Position numbers and translations under genes: made by a program. From DATFRY01 sp035489015 (GTDB lineage: Bacteria > Myxococcota_A > Polyangia > Haliangiales > Haliangiaceae): a DNA stretch of 64,000 bases. The notes below the pieces were generated by a model, which did no database searches, was not told the DNA's origin, and was given only the letters and a program-made list of their open reading frames with translations. Numbering within the stretch: the stretch's first letter is position 1; each line of letters begins with the position of its first letter. Location: assembly GCA_035489015.1 (NCBI GenBank), contig DATHKR010000213.1, positions 54,096 to 118,095 of the forward strand, in the 5' to 3' direction. This document shows positions 25,298-36,199 of the stretch, one piece after another.

Positions 25298-27010
25298 TCA
25301 CGGTCCGTTCCCGGTGTAGATGTCGGCGCGGCCGCCGAGCGCGAAGATGGCGCCGCCGCTGTCGTGGGTGTCGCCGATCAGGTTGTCGATGACCGGCGCG
25401 GTCACCCAGGTCGCCTCGGCGAACAGCGACACGTGTCGGGCGACCCGCACCGCGAGCCCGCCGCTCGCGCCCAGGTGCCAGCCCCAGTAGACGTCGCCGT
25501 CCTCCGCGCCGGTCGGGCCGGTGAACGCCGCCTTGCCGAGCGCCAGGCCGCCCCGCACCTCGACGAACGGGGTCACCGCGCCGCCGGCGAGCGGCAGGCT
25601 GCCGCGCGCGCCCAGCCCGAGCGCCCAGGTCTGCCAGGTGTAGGTCAGCTCGCGGACCTCGCTCTCGCGGCGGTAGTCGCCGCGGCCCAGGGTCGAGAAC
25701 GAGCCGACCAGCGACAGGTGCGGGCCGTAGATCGCCAGCGCGCTCATCGACACGTGCGCGTCCTCGAACGGCTGCAGCCCCTCGCGGTAGCCGAAGCCCT
25801 CCAGCGTGCGGTTGAAGTCGTCCTCGATCGGTCGGATGCCGCCGACCGCGAGCTCGGCGGCCAGGCGCGGGCGGTACCACGGGCGGTCCCCCTTGGCCGC
25901 CTCGTCGACCAGCGCGACCTCGTCGCAGCGGTCGACCGACGCGAGCGGCTCGACCCGGCCGCGGCCGATCTCGACGTCGCACTGGCGCAGGTGGTCGGCG
26001 CGCCACGGCCGCACCATCACGCGATAGCCGCCGGCCGGCAGGGCCAGGCGGACCGGCGCGCCGCGCACCTTGTGCAGCTCGGCCACCACCGCGCGCGCCG
26101 AGATCCGCTCGACCAGCACCTCGCCCTCGAGCCGGGCGCCGAGCTCGAGCTGGGCGTCGGCCGCGGCCGGATAGGTGATCGCCACCTCGCCGCGCCCCTT
26201 GAGATCGACCTCGAGGCTGACGTGCTGGGCGCCGACCGCGGTGGCGCTGGTCGCGACCAGCGTGCGGTGATAGGCGTAGCGGTAGGCCTCGTCGAGCGAG
26301 ACCTCGCCGTCGCCGCTCGAATCGCCCGCGCCGCGCAGGCCGACCAGCAGGTGGTGGGTGAAGTAGCTGGCGCCCAGCCGGTCGGATTCCTGGCTGAGCT
26401 CGCTCGCGCTCGACGACGCCATCACCGCCACGCCGGTCGCGCTCAGCCGGGCGAGCGAGTTGTACGAGAAGTCGGCGGTCGGCTCGGCGCCCTTCACCCG
26501 CGAGAACGCGCCCGACTGACAGGCGTCGAGCACGACCACGGTCAGCCCGCCCGAGATGCCGACCAGGCGCTGGCGCAGCTCGGCCAGCGGCAGCTCCTCG
26601 CGGCCCAGGTTGAGCGCCGACGAGCGCGCGTGTCCCGAGTAGTAGAAGAAGATGCGCGGCGGCCGGCCGGCCCCGGCCTCGCTCACCGCGCGCGCGGTCA
26701 GGAGGTCGAGCGCGGCGAACAGCGCGGCCCGGGTCGGGTGGAGGACGAGCTGCACGTGCTCGCGGCCGTAGCCGCCCAGGTCGCGGAGGACATCGGCCAT
26801 ACGGCGCGCGTCCGATTCCGCGAAGCGGAGCTCGGTCTGTCCCTCGCCGCCGGCGTTGGAGCCGACCACCAGCGCGAACGCGGCCGGGTCGGCCTCGCGC
26901 GGAGCGGCGGCGGCGGGCGCGGCCAGCGCGGCGAGCGCGGCCAGCACCGCCACGCCGGCGGCCATGCCTGTCAGCGCGGCCGGCGCGCGCGGGCGTCGAT
27001 CCCTGGTCAC
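25298..27010 (-). CDS. Secreted caspase-like (C14) peptidase fused to outer-membrane-like C-terminal domain
   Basis: 570 residues from the GTG at 27010, giving a signal peptide (TRDRRPRAP, then Ala/Leu helix, cleavage near AAAAP). Residues about 40-270 form a caspase fold: FALVVGSNAGGEG, catalytic His127 in YYSGHARSS and Cys164 in VVLDACQSGAF. Residues 230-241 (DSSGDGEVSLDE) form a canonical EF-hand loop, suggesting calcium control. The last 180 residues alternate strand-like segments (GLGARGSLPLAGGAVTPFVE, SGGLAVRVARHVSLFAEATW), as in small outer-membrane barrels. It leads an operon with a Cys-rich protein, an ECF sigma and its anti-sigma. Substrate unknown. Confidence 0.82.
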   Translation of the reverse strand: MTRDRRPRAPAALTGMAAGVAVLAALAALAAPAAAAPREADPAAFALVVGSNAGGEGQTELRFAESDARRMADVLRDLGGYGREHVQLVLHPTRAALFAALDLLTARAVSEAGAGRPPRIFFYYSGHARSSALNLGREELPLAELRQRLVGISGGLTVVVLDACQSGAFSRVKGAEPTADFSYNSLARLSATGVAVMASSSASELSQESDRLGASYFTHHLLVGLRGAGDSSGDGEVSLDEAYRYAYHRTLVATSATAVGAQHVSLEVDLKGRGEVAITYPAAADAQLELGARLEGEVLVERISARAVVAELHKVRGAPVRLALPAGGYRVMVRPWRADHLRQCDVEIGRGRVEPLASVDRCDEVALVDEAAKGDRPWYRPRLAAELAVGGIRPIEDDFNRTLEGFGYREGLQPFEDAHVSMSALAIYGPHLSLVGSFSTLGRGDYRRESEVRELTYTWQTWALGLGARGSLPLAGGAVTPFVEVRGGLALGKAAFTGPTGAEDGDVYWGWHLGASGGLAVRVARHVSLFAEATWVTAPVIDNLIGDTHDSGGAIFALGGRADIYTGNGP

Positions 27011-27234
27011 GAGGCCATGGTCTCCATCGCAGTGTGCGGTTGCATCTCCGTCGCCGGCGCCATCTCCGTCTCCATCATCCATCTCGGGCTCCCTCTCGGT
27101 CTCCTCCGCACCAACACGCAACTGCACGCCGATGGGAACCCGGGGCGGCCGGGACGGAGCGGCAAGCTCCGGCATGGGTGGAAGTGGGCATCACCCTTGA
27201 CACTTTGCCCGGCGCGAGTGTCTCTTCGAGCGCG

Positions 27235-28065
27235 ATGGCGCGCCTAGGCAACCTGGCAACCCGGATCCTGGTGGCGGTGATCGCCGTCCCGCTCATCCTG
27301 CTGCTCCTGTTCCAGAGCCACCACGAGCTGCTCTGGGCGGTGATCTTCGCCGCCTCGCTGGTGACGATGTACGAGCTGTTCGCGATGACGCTGCCGGCCC
27401 GGCCCGATCGGGTCGCCGCGCTGGTGCTCGGCGCCCTCGCCGCGGCCGGCTTCTACTGGCTGCCGGCGCGCTTCGTGCCGCACACGACCGCCTTCCTGTT
27501 CGCTTTCGCCGGTCCGGCCCTCTATTACCTCTTCCGTCCGGGCGACATCCTGACCGCGGCCGAAAGGCTGGCCTTTACCGTGTTCGGGATCATCTACGGG
27601 GGAATCTCCTTCGCGTTCATCGCGCTCATCAAGCGCGACTTCGGCGCCGTCGGTGGCGACATGATCGTCCTGGTCCTCGCCACCGCGTGGCTGTCCGACA
27701 CCGGCGGCTACTTCGCCGGCAAGTTCCTCGGCAAGCGCAAGCTCTACCCGGCGGTCAGCCCGAACAAGACCTGGGCCGGCGCGATCGGCGGGACGATCGC
27801 CGCGCTGGCCGGCGGCTTCGTGATGCAGGGCTGGCGCCTGAAGGGCCTCGCGGTGGTCGATGTGGTGGTGCTGACCGGCGTGGGCAGCGTGCTGGGCCAG
27901 CTCGGCGATCTGGTCGAGTCGCTCATCAAGCGCTCGCGCGGCGTGAAGGACTCGGGCGCGATCCTGCCCGGCCACGGCGGACTGCTCGACCGGCTCGACG
28001 CGGTGCTCTTCATCGCGCCCTGGTTCTACCTCTACGCGACGTACCGCGCGGGGGTCATGCCCTGA
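27235..28065 (+). CDS. cdsA: Phosphatidate cytidylyltransferase
   Basis: Makes CDP-diacylglycerol from CTP and phosphatidate, the branch point of phospholipid synthesis. The 276-residue membrane protein has about eight helices and the C-terminal CDP-diglyceride synthase signature: SDTGGYFAGKFLGKRKLYP, SPNKTWAGAIGG and LGDLVESLIKRSRGVKDSG. The ATG at 27235 gives MARLGNLATRILVAVIAVPL, a normal family start. It is separated from uppS by an opposite-strand unit, so it must have its own promoter. Confidence 0.94.
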   Translation: MARLGNLATRILVAVIAVPLILLLLFQSHHELLWAVIFAASLVTMYELFAMTLPARPDRVAALVLGALAAAGFYWLPARFVPHTTAFLFAFAGPALYYLFRPGDILTAAERLAFTVFGIIYGGISFAFIALIKRDFGAVGGDMIVLVLATAWLSDTGGYFAGKFLGKRKLYPAVSPNKTWAGAIGGTIAALAGGFVMQGWRLKGLAVVDVVVLTGVGSVLGQLGDLVESLIKRSRGVKDSGAILPGHGGLLDRLDAVLFIAPWFYLYATYRAGVMP

Positions 28066-28083
28066 TTGATATCCGCCGGTTCC

Positions 28084-28113
28084 TTGCGACTGGCACGCGA
28101 GCTGGCGTAGGCT
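28084..28113 (+). promoter_or_regulatory. Sigma-70-type promoter before the OmpA/TSP3 gene
   Basis: TTGCGA and TAGGCT are separated by 18 bases. The predicted start near 28120 leaves a leader of about 20 bases with AAGGAG eight bases before the ATG at 28140. This is a classical leadered promoter, unlike the leaderless arrangements elsewhere in the window. Confidence 0.5.
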
Positions 28114-28139
28114 GGACCGGCTCTGGCAAGGAGACTGCG

Positions 28140-29621
28140 ATGAGGACCCGTTTGCTTGGTCTACTGATGGCCGGGGCTGTGACTCTGGCCATTCCAGGAT
28201 CCGTTGCGCTGGCCGATCCCGCTGCCCGGTGGGAGTTCGGCGGTTTCGGCGGCGGACACTTCTTCAACGACCACAACGAGCTCGGCGCTCGTGACGTCGC
28301 CAACTCGCCCTCTCCGGAGACCTCCGTCGCCTTCGGGCTGCGGCTCGGCTTCTGGATCACGCCGATGTTCGGCATCGAGGCCGAGGGGATCGCGATGCCG
28401 ACCGAGGCCAAGGTGGGAGGCGCGGCGTCGGAGCAGTTCATCGTCGGCTACCGCGGCAGCGCGATCCTCCAGTTCAACACTGGCCGGATCATGCCCTTCC
28501 TGCTGGTCGGCGGCGGTGGGATGAGTAACTCGTCCGAGCGCGACGACATCCTGCTCGACGACACAGACTTCATGTTTCACGCCGGCGTCGGGGCGAAGTT
28601 CGCCATCGGCGACTCGTGGGGCATCCGGGTCGACGCGCGCGCGCTGTTCCCGCCGTCGACCCGCTCCGAGAGCGTGACGACCGACGTCGAGGGCCTCATC
28701 GGGCTCTACAAGATGTTCGGCGCCGCCGAGCCGCCGGCCGATCCGGACGGCGACGGGATCCTCGGCAGCGCCGACCGGTGCCCGACCGAGGCCGAGGACA
28801 TGGACAAGTTCCAGGACGACGACGGCTGCCCGGATCCGGACAACGACGGCGACGGGGTGCCGGACGCCTCCGACAGGTGCCCGGCCGAGGCCGAGACCGT
28901 CAACCAGATCGAGGACGACGACGGCTGCCCGGAGAAGGACGACGACCACGACGGCGTGTTCGGCTCGGCCGACCAGTGCCCGACCGAGCCCGAGGACAAG
29001 GACGGGTTCGAGGACGAGAACGGCTGCCCCGACCCGGACAACGACCAGGACGGCATCCTCGACCCGAACGACAAGTGCCCGGCCGATCCGGAGACGCGCA
29101 ATGGCTTCGAGGACGAGGACGGCTGCGCCGACCAGGTGCCGGCCGCGGTGCAGCAGTTCACCGGGACGATCAAGGGCATCCAGTTCAAGATCAACTCGGC
29201 GAACCTGACCAAGGGCTCGTCCACGACGCTCGACGAGGCGGTCGCGGTGCTGCAGCAGTACCCGGCGATCCGGATGGAGATCTCGGGCCACACCGACATC
29301 ACCGGCAGCGCCGAGCACAACCGCGAGCTGTCGCAGAAGCGCGCCGACAAGGTGAAGGAGTACCTGGTCGGCAAGGGAGTCGCCGCCGACAGGCTGGAGG
29401 CCAAGGGCTACGGCCCGGACAAGCCGGTCGCCAGCAACGACACCAAGGAAGGTCAGATCCAGAACCGGCGGGTGGAGTTCACGCTGCTCAGCAACGGTCC
29501 GCCCGTGCCGGGGACCACGCCGCCCGCGTCGGGCACCACGCCGCCCGCGTCGGGCACCACGCCGCCCGCGACCACGCCGGACAAGCCGGCCCCGGCCACC
29601 CAGCCGCAGCCCAAGCCGTAG
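28140..29621 (+). CDS. OmpA-family outer-membrane protein with thrombospondin type 3 repeats
   Basis: 493 residues: signal peptide (MRTRLLGLLMAGAVTLAIPG, to ALAD), an N-terminal eight-stranded-barrel-like domain (about 26-195), a calcium-binding stretch of thrombospondin type 3 repeats (about 200-335; units such as DPDGDGILGSADRCP and DPDNDGDGVPDASDRCP), an OmpA peptidoglycan-binding domain (about 345-460; MEISGHTDITGSAEHN, LSQKRADKVKEYL), and a Pro/Thr/Ala tail with GTTPPAS repeats. The start has AAGGAG eight bases upstream. It is likely an abundant structural outer-membrane protein. A strong terminator follows. Confidence 0.92.
   Translation: MRTRLLGLLMAGAVTLAIPGSVALADPAARWEFGGFGGGHFFNDHNELGARDVANSPSPETSVAFGLRLGFWITPMFGIEAEGIAMPTEAKVGGAASEQFIVGYRGSAILQFNTGRIMPFLLVGGGGMSNSSERDDILLDDTDFMFHAGVGAKFAIGDSWGIRVDARALFPPSTRSESVTTDVEGLIGLYKMFGAAEPPADPDGDGILGSADRCPTEAEDMDKFQDDDGCPDPDNDGDGVPDASDRCPAEAETVNQIEDDDGCPEKDDDHDGVFGSADQCPTEPEDKDGFEDENGCPDPDNDQDGILDPNDKCPADPETRNGFEDEDGCADQVPAAVQQFTGTIKGIQFKINSANLTKGSSTTLDEAVAVLQQYPAIRMEISGHTDITGSAEHNRELSQKRADKVKEYLVGKGVAADRLEAKGYGPDKPVASNDTKEGQIQNRRVEFTLLSNGPPVPGTTPPASGTTPPASGTTPPATTPDKPAPATQPQPKP
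29508..29572 (+). repeat. 21-bp tandem repeat at the 3' end of the OmpA/TSP3 gene
   Basis: About three copies of a 21-base unit (ggcaccacgccgcccgcgtc plus one base) encode GTTPPAS in the C-terminal tail. Confidence 0.75.
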
Positions 29622-29648
29622 CCGGGGGGCCGCGCGCCCACACACACA

Positions 29649-29684
29649 GGAGATCGGCGAGAGCCGGTCTCCTGTTTTCATTTT
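29649..29684 (+). terminator. Intrinsic terminator after the OmpA/TSP3 gene
   Basis: A ten-base-pair stem (ggagatcggc / gccggtctcc, one G-U pair) with a GAGA loop is followed by TGTTTTCATTTT. It lies 28 bases after the stop and is the clearest terminator in the window. The convergent MerR-TPR gene ends 14 bases further on. Confidence 0.85.
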
Positions 29685-29697
29685 CGGCGGCCGGCGA

Positions 29698-30669
29698 TCA
29701 GGACGCGGAGGTCAGCAGATCGCGCGCGCGGGTCGACCACTCCGACGCCGGGTCGAGCGCCAGGTACTGGCCGAGGTGGTGGCGCGCCTGCGCCATTCCG
29801 CCCATGCGGTAGAGCAGGAGCCCGAGGTTGTAGTGGGCGTCGGCGAACGACGGGTGGTGCGAGCAGACCGCGAGCAGCTCGGCGAGGGCCAGTTCGGTCT
29901 CGCCCAGCTCGTCGAGCAGGTTGGCCAGGTTGAAGCGAGCCTCCGGCTGGTCCGGATCCAGGTCGAGCGCGCGCTGGTAAGCCTTGCGCGCCTCGTCGGC
30001 CGCGCCGCGCCGGTGGGCCAGGTTGCCCAGGTTGGTGTGAGCGGCGGCCAACGACGGCTCCAGCTCGATCGCCTGGCGGTAGCAGACCTCGGCGGCCTCG
30101 AGCTCGCCCGCCTCCTCGGCGCGGCACCCGGCCAGGAAGTGCTGGTACGGCGACGGCGCGCCGTGCGGCACGGTCGCCTCCCAGGCCGGCTCGACCGGCT
30201 GCGGCGCCTCGGCCGCGCGCGCGGCGCCGGCCGCGCCCTGCCCGGCCGCGACCTCGTCGCGCACCGAGCCGAGCCGGGCCAGGTGACCGCTCAGCGACGA
30301 CAGCGCGAACGACATGACCAGCTGGCCCGAGTGCGCCTCGTAGGCGGCGCCGTCGTCGATGACGACCAGGGTCTCGCCGTCGCTGAGCACGCGCAGGCGC
30401 GAGGTCGGCGCGACGTGGGCCGGCAGCGAGCCGCGCAGCCCGTCGAGCGCGCGCCGCACCCTCACCATCGGGATGCCGGCGCCGAGCAGCTCGACCGCCG
30501 CCTTGATCCCGACCAGGTCGGCGAACGTGTAGTAGAAGCGGCCGCCCTGGCGCACCGACGGGCGCAGGAAGCCGGCCTGGATCCAGTAGCGCAGGCGCGA
30601 CTCGGCCAGGCTGAAGAGGCGCGCGGCGTCGCGCACGCTGTAGAGCTCGAGAACCTGATCCGACGTCAT
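29698..30669 (-). CDS. MerR-type HTH regulator fused to TPR repeats
   Basis: 323 residues. The N-terminal MerR-like winged HTH (about 8-75) reads YSVRDAARLFSLAESRLRYW, IQAGFLRPSV, FADLVGIKAAVELL. A spacer to about residue 170 is followed by four or so TPR units (AAEVCYRQAIELEPSLAAAH, ARKAYQRALDLDPDQPEARF, SFADAHYNLGLLLYRMG). No effector-binding Cys are seen. The TPR part probably mediates protein contacts instead of metal or drug sensing. The start overlaps the stop of the upstream 158-residue gene (ATGA). Confidence 0.8.
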   Translation of the reverse strand: MTSDQVLELYSVRDAARLFSLAESRLRYWIQAGFLRPSVRQGGRFYYTFADLVGIKAAVELLGAGIPMVRVRRALDGLRGSLPAHVAPTSRLRVLSDGETLVVIDDGAAYEAHSGQLVMSFALSSLSGHLARLGSVRDEVAAGQGAAGAARAAEAPQPVEPAWEATVPHGAPSPYQHFLAGCRAEEAGELEAAEVCYRQAIELEPSLAAAHTNLGNLAHRRGAADEARKAYQRALDLDPDQPEARFNLANLLDELGETELALAELLAVCSHHPSFADAHYNLGLLLYRMGGMAQARHHLGQYLALDPASEWSTRARDLLTSAS

Positions 30670-31142
30670 GGCCGCCCCCGCATCGAGTTCGTGGAATCGC
30701 CGCCGCGCGCCTCCAGCTCCACGTCGATGTGGAGGTGGCGGCCGCTCTCGCGCACCCGCAGGTCGTACTGCGCGCCGCCGAGCGGCTGCCCGGCCAGGCG
30801 CTCGGCCTCGGCCGCGGCCAGCGCGCGGGCCCGATCGCGCACCCGCGCGTCGCCGGCGACCAGGTCGGCCAGGCGCCGCACGGTGCGGGCGTCGCAGGGG
30901 TCGCTGACCAGGCTGGCGGCGCGGGCCAGCTCGATCGTGATCATGGTGGAGCCGTAGTAGCCGTCCGGCTCGCGCGCCCCCTCCGACAGCACCGACGCGA
31001 GATCGAACAGGATCTCGATCGCCGCGGACGACAGGCCGACGCGGATCTCGCGCTCGAACAGCGACACGCGGCGCACCGCCGCCATCGGCTTCCTCGGCGG
31101 GAGGTCGGCCCGCGCGGTCTTGGCCGGGAGATGCGTGCCCAT
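30666..31142 (-). CDS. Hypothetical protein coupled to the MerR-TPR regulator
   Basis: 158 residues with no signal peptide or membrane helix; mixed alpha/beta, Arg-rich, ending in an amphipathic strand (RHLHIDVELEARGG). No family recognised. A TAGCAT hexamer is exactly six bases before the ATG, a leaderless layout, and the stop overlaps the MerR-TPR start, so the two are co-expressed and may interact. Confidence 0.65.
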   Translation of the reverse strand: MGTHLPAKTARADLPPRKPMAAVRRVSLFEREIRVGLSSAAIEILFDLASVLSEGAREPDGYYGSTMITIELARAASLVSDPCDARTVRRLADLVAGDARVRDRARALAAAEAERLAGQPLGGAQYDLRVRESGRHLHIDVELEARGGDSTNSMRGRP

Positions 31143-31148
31143 CCCGGG

Positions 31149-31154
31149 ATGCTA
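31149..31154 (-). promoter_or_regulatory. -10 hexamer, leaderless layout, before the gene at 31142
   Basis: TAGCAT on the minus strand, then CCCGGG, then the ATG: a six-base gap, so the predicted transcript begins on the start codon. Confidence 0.5.
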
Positions 31155-31201
31155 CGCGCCCCCCGGGCCAGCGAGCCAGTTTTCCCCGTTCCGGACCCGG
31201 C

Positions 31202-31621
31202 TCAGCCCGGATCCGACGCCGGCGGCCCGCCGCTGGCCGGGGCGCGGTCCGGCAGCTCGTCCACCTCCATCATCGTCATCTGGCGCGAGATCCGCGGATC
31301 GTCGCCGCCCTGGGCCGGGCTCGCGCCCAGCCGGGCGAGCACCCACGCGCCCGACAGGCCCAGGCCGAGCGCGCTCAGGAGCGCATCGATCGCCAGCCAC
31401 GCGTCGGGGGCGACCGCGAGCTGATCGGCCCAGCCGACGAACAGGAGGCCGCTCATCCCGGCGATGCCGAGGAAATCGACCACCGCCTGTCGCCCGCCGC
31501 CGACCCCGAAGAAGCCGAGCAGTCGACCCAGCCCGCCGACCAGCGAGTCGGACGCGCCCAGCCGGCACGCGAGGGCCAGGATCACCAGGACCGCGAACGG
31601 CAGGTTCCACCAGGCGCTCAT
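31202..31621 (-). CDS. Small membrane protein, unknown
   Basis: 139 residues with three probable membrane helices (about 5-20, 42-62 and 76-97) and a charged cytoplasmic tail from residue 100 containing MTMMEVDELPDRAP. No family recognised. It begins 28 bases after the DUF2723 gene stop on the same strand, so it is probably its operon partner. Confidence 0.6.
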   Translation of the reverse strand: MSAWWNLPFAVLVILALACRLGASDSLVGGLGRLLGFFGVGGGRQAVVDFLGIAGMSGLLFVGWADQLAVAPDAWLAIDALLSALGLGLSGAWVLARLGASPAQGGDDPRISRQMTMMEVDELPDRAPASGGPPASDPG

Positions 31622-31649
31622 CGGGGCACTTCGCTCGCCTGCGACTGGC

Positions 31650-33512
31650 TCATCGGGACTCGGGCGCGGCCAGGCGACAGCGGGCGGCGCGCTCCTCCAG
31701 CATGACGTCTCCGGGGGAAATATCCCAGGCCCGGCGCAGGGCTTCTCGCGCCGCGGCCCGGCGGCCCAGCGCGCAGTAGTGCTCCAGCCGGCAGAAATCC
31801 AGCCACAGGAGCGCGGCGGCCGCGTCGGCGCGGTCCGTCCCGCCGGCGCCGGCGACCACCGCGTCGAGGGTGGCGCGGGCGCGCTCGTCCTCCGCCTCGG
31901 CGGCGGCGCGATCGCCGGCATCGAGCGGCGCGGCGGTGAAGCGCGCGAACCGGCCAGCCGAGATCAGGTGCGGGTGAGCGGGCGGGTCGAGGTCCGGGTC
32001 GAGCTCGACGGAGACCGGGCGCGCCGCGGCCACCCGGGCCAGCTCGGCCACCGGGGTCGGCTGCCCGGCCGCGAGCGGCGCGTCGATGAGCGCGGCCAGC
32101 TCCGGGTGTCGCCGCGCGGCGGCCTCGCGCGCGCCCGGCAGGGTGAGCAGACCGCGGTGCAGCACGGTCACGTCGGGCCGGGTGCCCTCGACCGCGCGGA
32201 TCGCGATCGCGCGCGCGCTGGTCTGGAAGTAGCTGGTCAGGAGCAGCGCGCGCGGCGGCAGCGGCTCGAGCTCGCGGCGCGCGAGCTGGTCGGACGCGTC
32301 GGCGGTGGCGAGCGCGGCGACCGGCCAGCCGAGCGCGGCGCGCCCCGCGGCCAGCGCGAATCCAGCCGCCGCCAGGACCGCGGCGGCCCGCCTTGCCCGC
32401 CCGCCCGCCGACCGCGCCAGCGCCGCCGCGCCGGCCACCGCGAGCAGGACCAGCGCGGCCGCGGCGGGCAGCAGATAGCCGTGGTGATCCGATGTCTCCG
32501 GGTCGAAGCCGAGCACCGCGCGCGCGGCCACCCCGGCGGCGGCGACCGCGATCAGCAGCCCTCCGAGCGCGCGCGCGCTGGGCCGGAGCAGGAGCGCGGC
32601 CGCGCCGAGCAGCGCCAGCAGCGCGAGCGGCGCGCTCGCCGCCGCGCCCGCCGCCCAGATCGCCTCGGCCGCATCCTCGGCGCGCGACGACGCGTGCTCG
32701 GCCGACGCGGTGCCGGCGAACATCGCGCCCGACACGGTCCAGGCGAAGCGAGACACCACCCGCGGCGCGCCCCAGTCGAGCTCGGCGGCGCGCGGGGCGG
32801 CCGAGCGCACCGGCAGGTAGAGGAACGCGGCCAGCCCGACGATCCCGGCCACCGCCGTGATCGCGGCCACGCGCGGGGACGGCCGCGCGCCGCGCGCTCG
32901 CGCCAGCACGAACGCGCCGGCCGGCACCAGCACCAGCCCGGCGATCAGATGATGAGTGGCCAGGGCGAGCCCGCCGGCCAGCCCGGCCGCGACCAGCCAG
33001 CGCGGCTGGCGCGCGCGGTCCCACGCCACCGCCGCGGCCAGCGCCGCCACCGACAGCGCGGCGGCCAGGGCATAGACCTCGGCCCGCACCGACTGCGACC
33101 AGGCCGCCCACGACGCCGCCAGCACCAGCGCCGCCGCCGCGCCCAGGGCCGCGCGCGCCGCGGCCGGCAGCTCCGGCGCCACCCGCGCGGCCACCTCGCG
33201 CGCCGCCGCGCCGACGACCGCGCACGCCGCCGCGCCGGCCGCCGCCGCGGCCAGGTTCACGCGCAGCGCGAGGTCGCCGATCGGCACCAGCGCGGCCGCC
33301 GCGCCGAGGAAGACCGGCAGCGGATGACCCGGCGAGTGCGGCACGCCGAGCGACACCGACGCCGCGACCAGCTCGGGCGAATCGAGCCAGCCGAGCGCCG
33401 GCGAGGCGCTCACCGCGTACAGCGCAAAGGCGGCCGCGAACACGACGCAGTCGGCGATGGCGAGCCATCCACTGCCCGATGCCGCCAGCTTTTTCTGCTC
33501 CCCGCGCGTCAC
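31650..33512 (-). CDS. DUF2723 polytopic membrane protein (TMEM260-like glycosyltransferase fold)
   Basis: 620 residues with about ten membrane helices in the first two thirds and a soluble Ala-rich helical C-terminus. The DUF2723 signature is clear near residue 44: WLDSPELVAASVSLGVPHSP followed by GHPLPVFLG. An Asp-Ser-x-Glu loop after the first helix is typical of GT-C type enzymes, and eukaryotic relatives O-mannosylate proteins; a sugar transfer role is thus suggested, not shown. GTG start; TACACT at 33532-33537 (minus strand) is a possible -10, giving a leader of about 13 bases. Confidence 0.8.
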   Translation of the reverse strand: MTRGEQKKLAASGSGWLAIADCVVFAAAFALYAVSASPALGWLDSPELVAASVSLGVPHSPGHPLPVFLGAAAALVPIGDLALRVNLAAAAAGAAACAVVGAAAREVAARVAPELPAAARAALGAAAALVLAASWAAWSQSVRAEVYALAAALSVAALAAAVAWDRARQPRWLVAAGLAGGLALATHHLIAGLVLVPAGAFVLARARGARPSPRVAAITAVAGIVGLAAFLYLPVRSAAPRAAELDWGAPRVVSRFAWTVSGAMFAGTASAEHASSRAEDAAEAIWAAGAAASAPLALLALLGAAALLLRPSARALGGLLIAVAAAGVAARAVLGFDPETSDHHGYLLPAAAALVLLAVAGAAALARSAGGRARRAAAVLAAAGFALAAGRAALGWPVAALATADASDQLARRELEPLPPRALLLTSYFQTSARAIAIRAVEGTRPDVTVLHRGLLTLPGAREAAARRHPELAALIDAPLAAGQPTPVAELARVAAARPVSVELDPDLDPPAHPHLISAGRFARFTAAPLDAGDRAAAEAEDERARATLDAVVAGAGGTDRADAAAALLWLDFCRLEHYCALGRRAAAREALRRAWDISPGDVMLEERAARCRLAAPESR

Positions 33513-33530
33513 CGGGCCCGCCCAGGCAGG

Positions 33531-33540
33531 TAGTGTACAC
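33531..33540. promoter_or_regulatory. Overlapping divergent -10 elements in a GTGTACAC palindrome
   Basis: The sequence tagtgtacac reads TAGTGT on the plus strand and TACACT on the minus strand, around the perfect palindrome GTGTACAC. It lies between the divergent DUF2723 and response-regulator starts. A shared promoter or operator is possible, but no -35 elements are evident. Confidence 0.3.
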
Positions 33541-33575
33541 AGGCAGGCGACCGTGCTACCGAAACCCTACCGCGC

Positions 33576-35165
<1,590 letters not shown>

Positions 35166-35198
35166 CCCGACCCGAGGGCCCCCCAAGCGGAGTCGTTC

Positions 35199-36164
<966 letters not shown>

Positions 36165-36193
36165 TTGGCGCCAGCCTCGCCGTCTCGTATAAT
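36165..36193 (+). promoter_or_regulatory. Sigma-70 promoter giving a leaderless adenosine deaminase transcript
   Basis: TTGGCG and a perfect TATAAT are separated by exactly 17 bases. The ATG at 36200 lies six bases after the TATAAT, so the transcript should begin at the A of the start codon. There is no room for a Shine-Dalgarno sequence. It is the best promoter in the window. Confidence 0.75.
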
Positions 36194-36199
36194 CGCGAG

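Noticed and set aside
27197..27202. TTGACA upstream of cdsA as a -35 element
   Set aside because: No acceptable -10 hexamer occurs 16-18 bases downstream, so the match alone is not enough.
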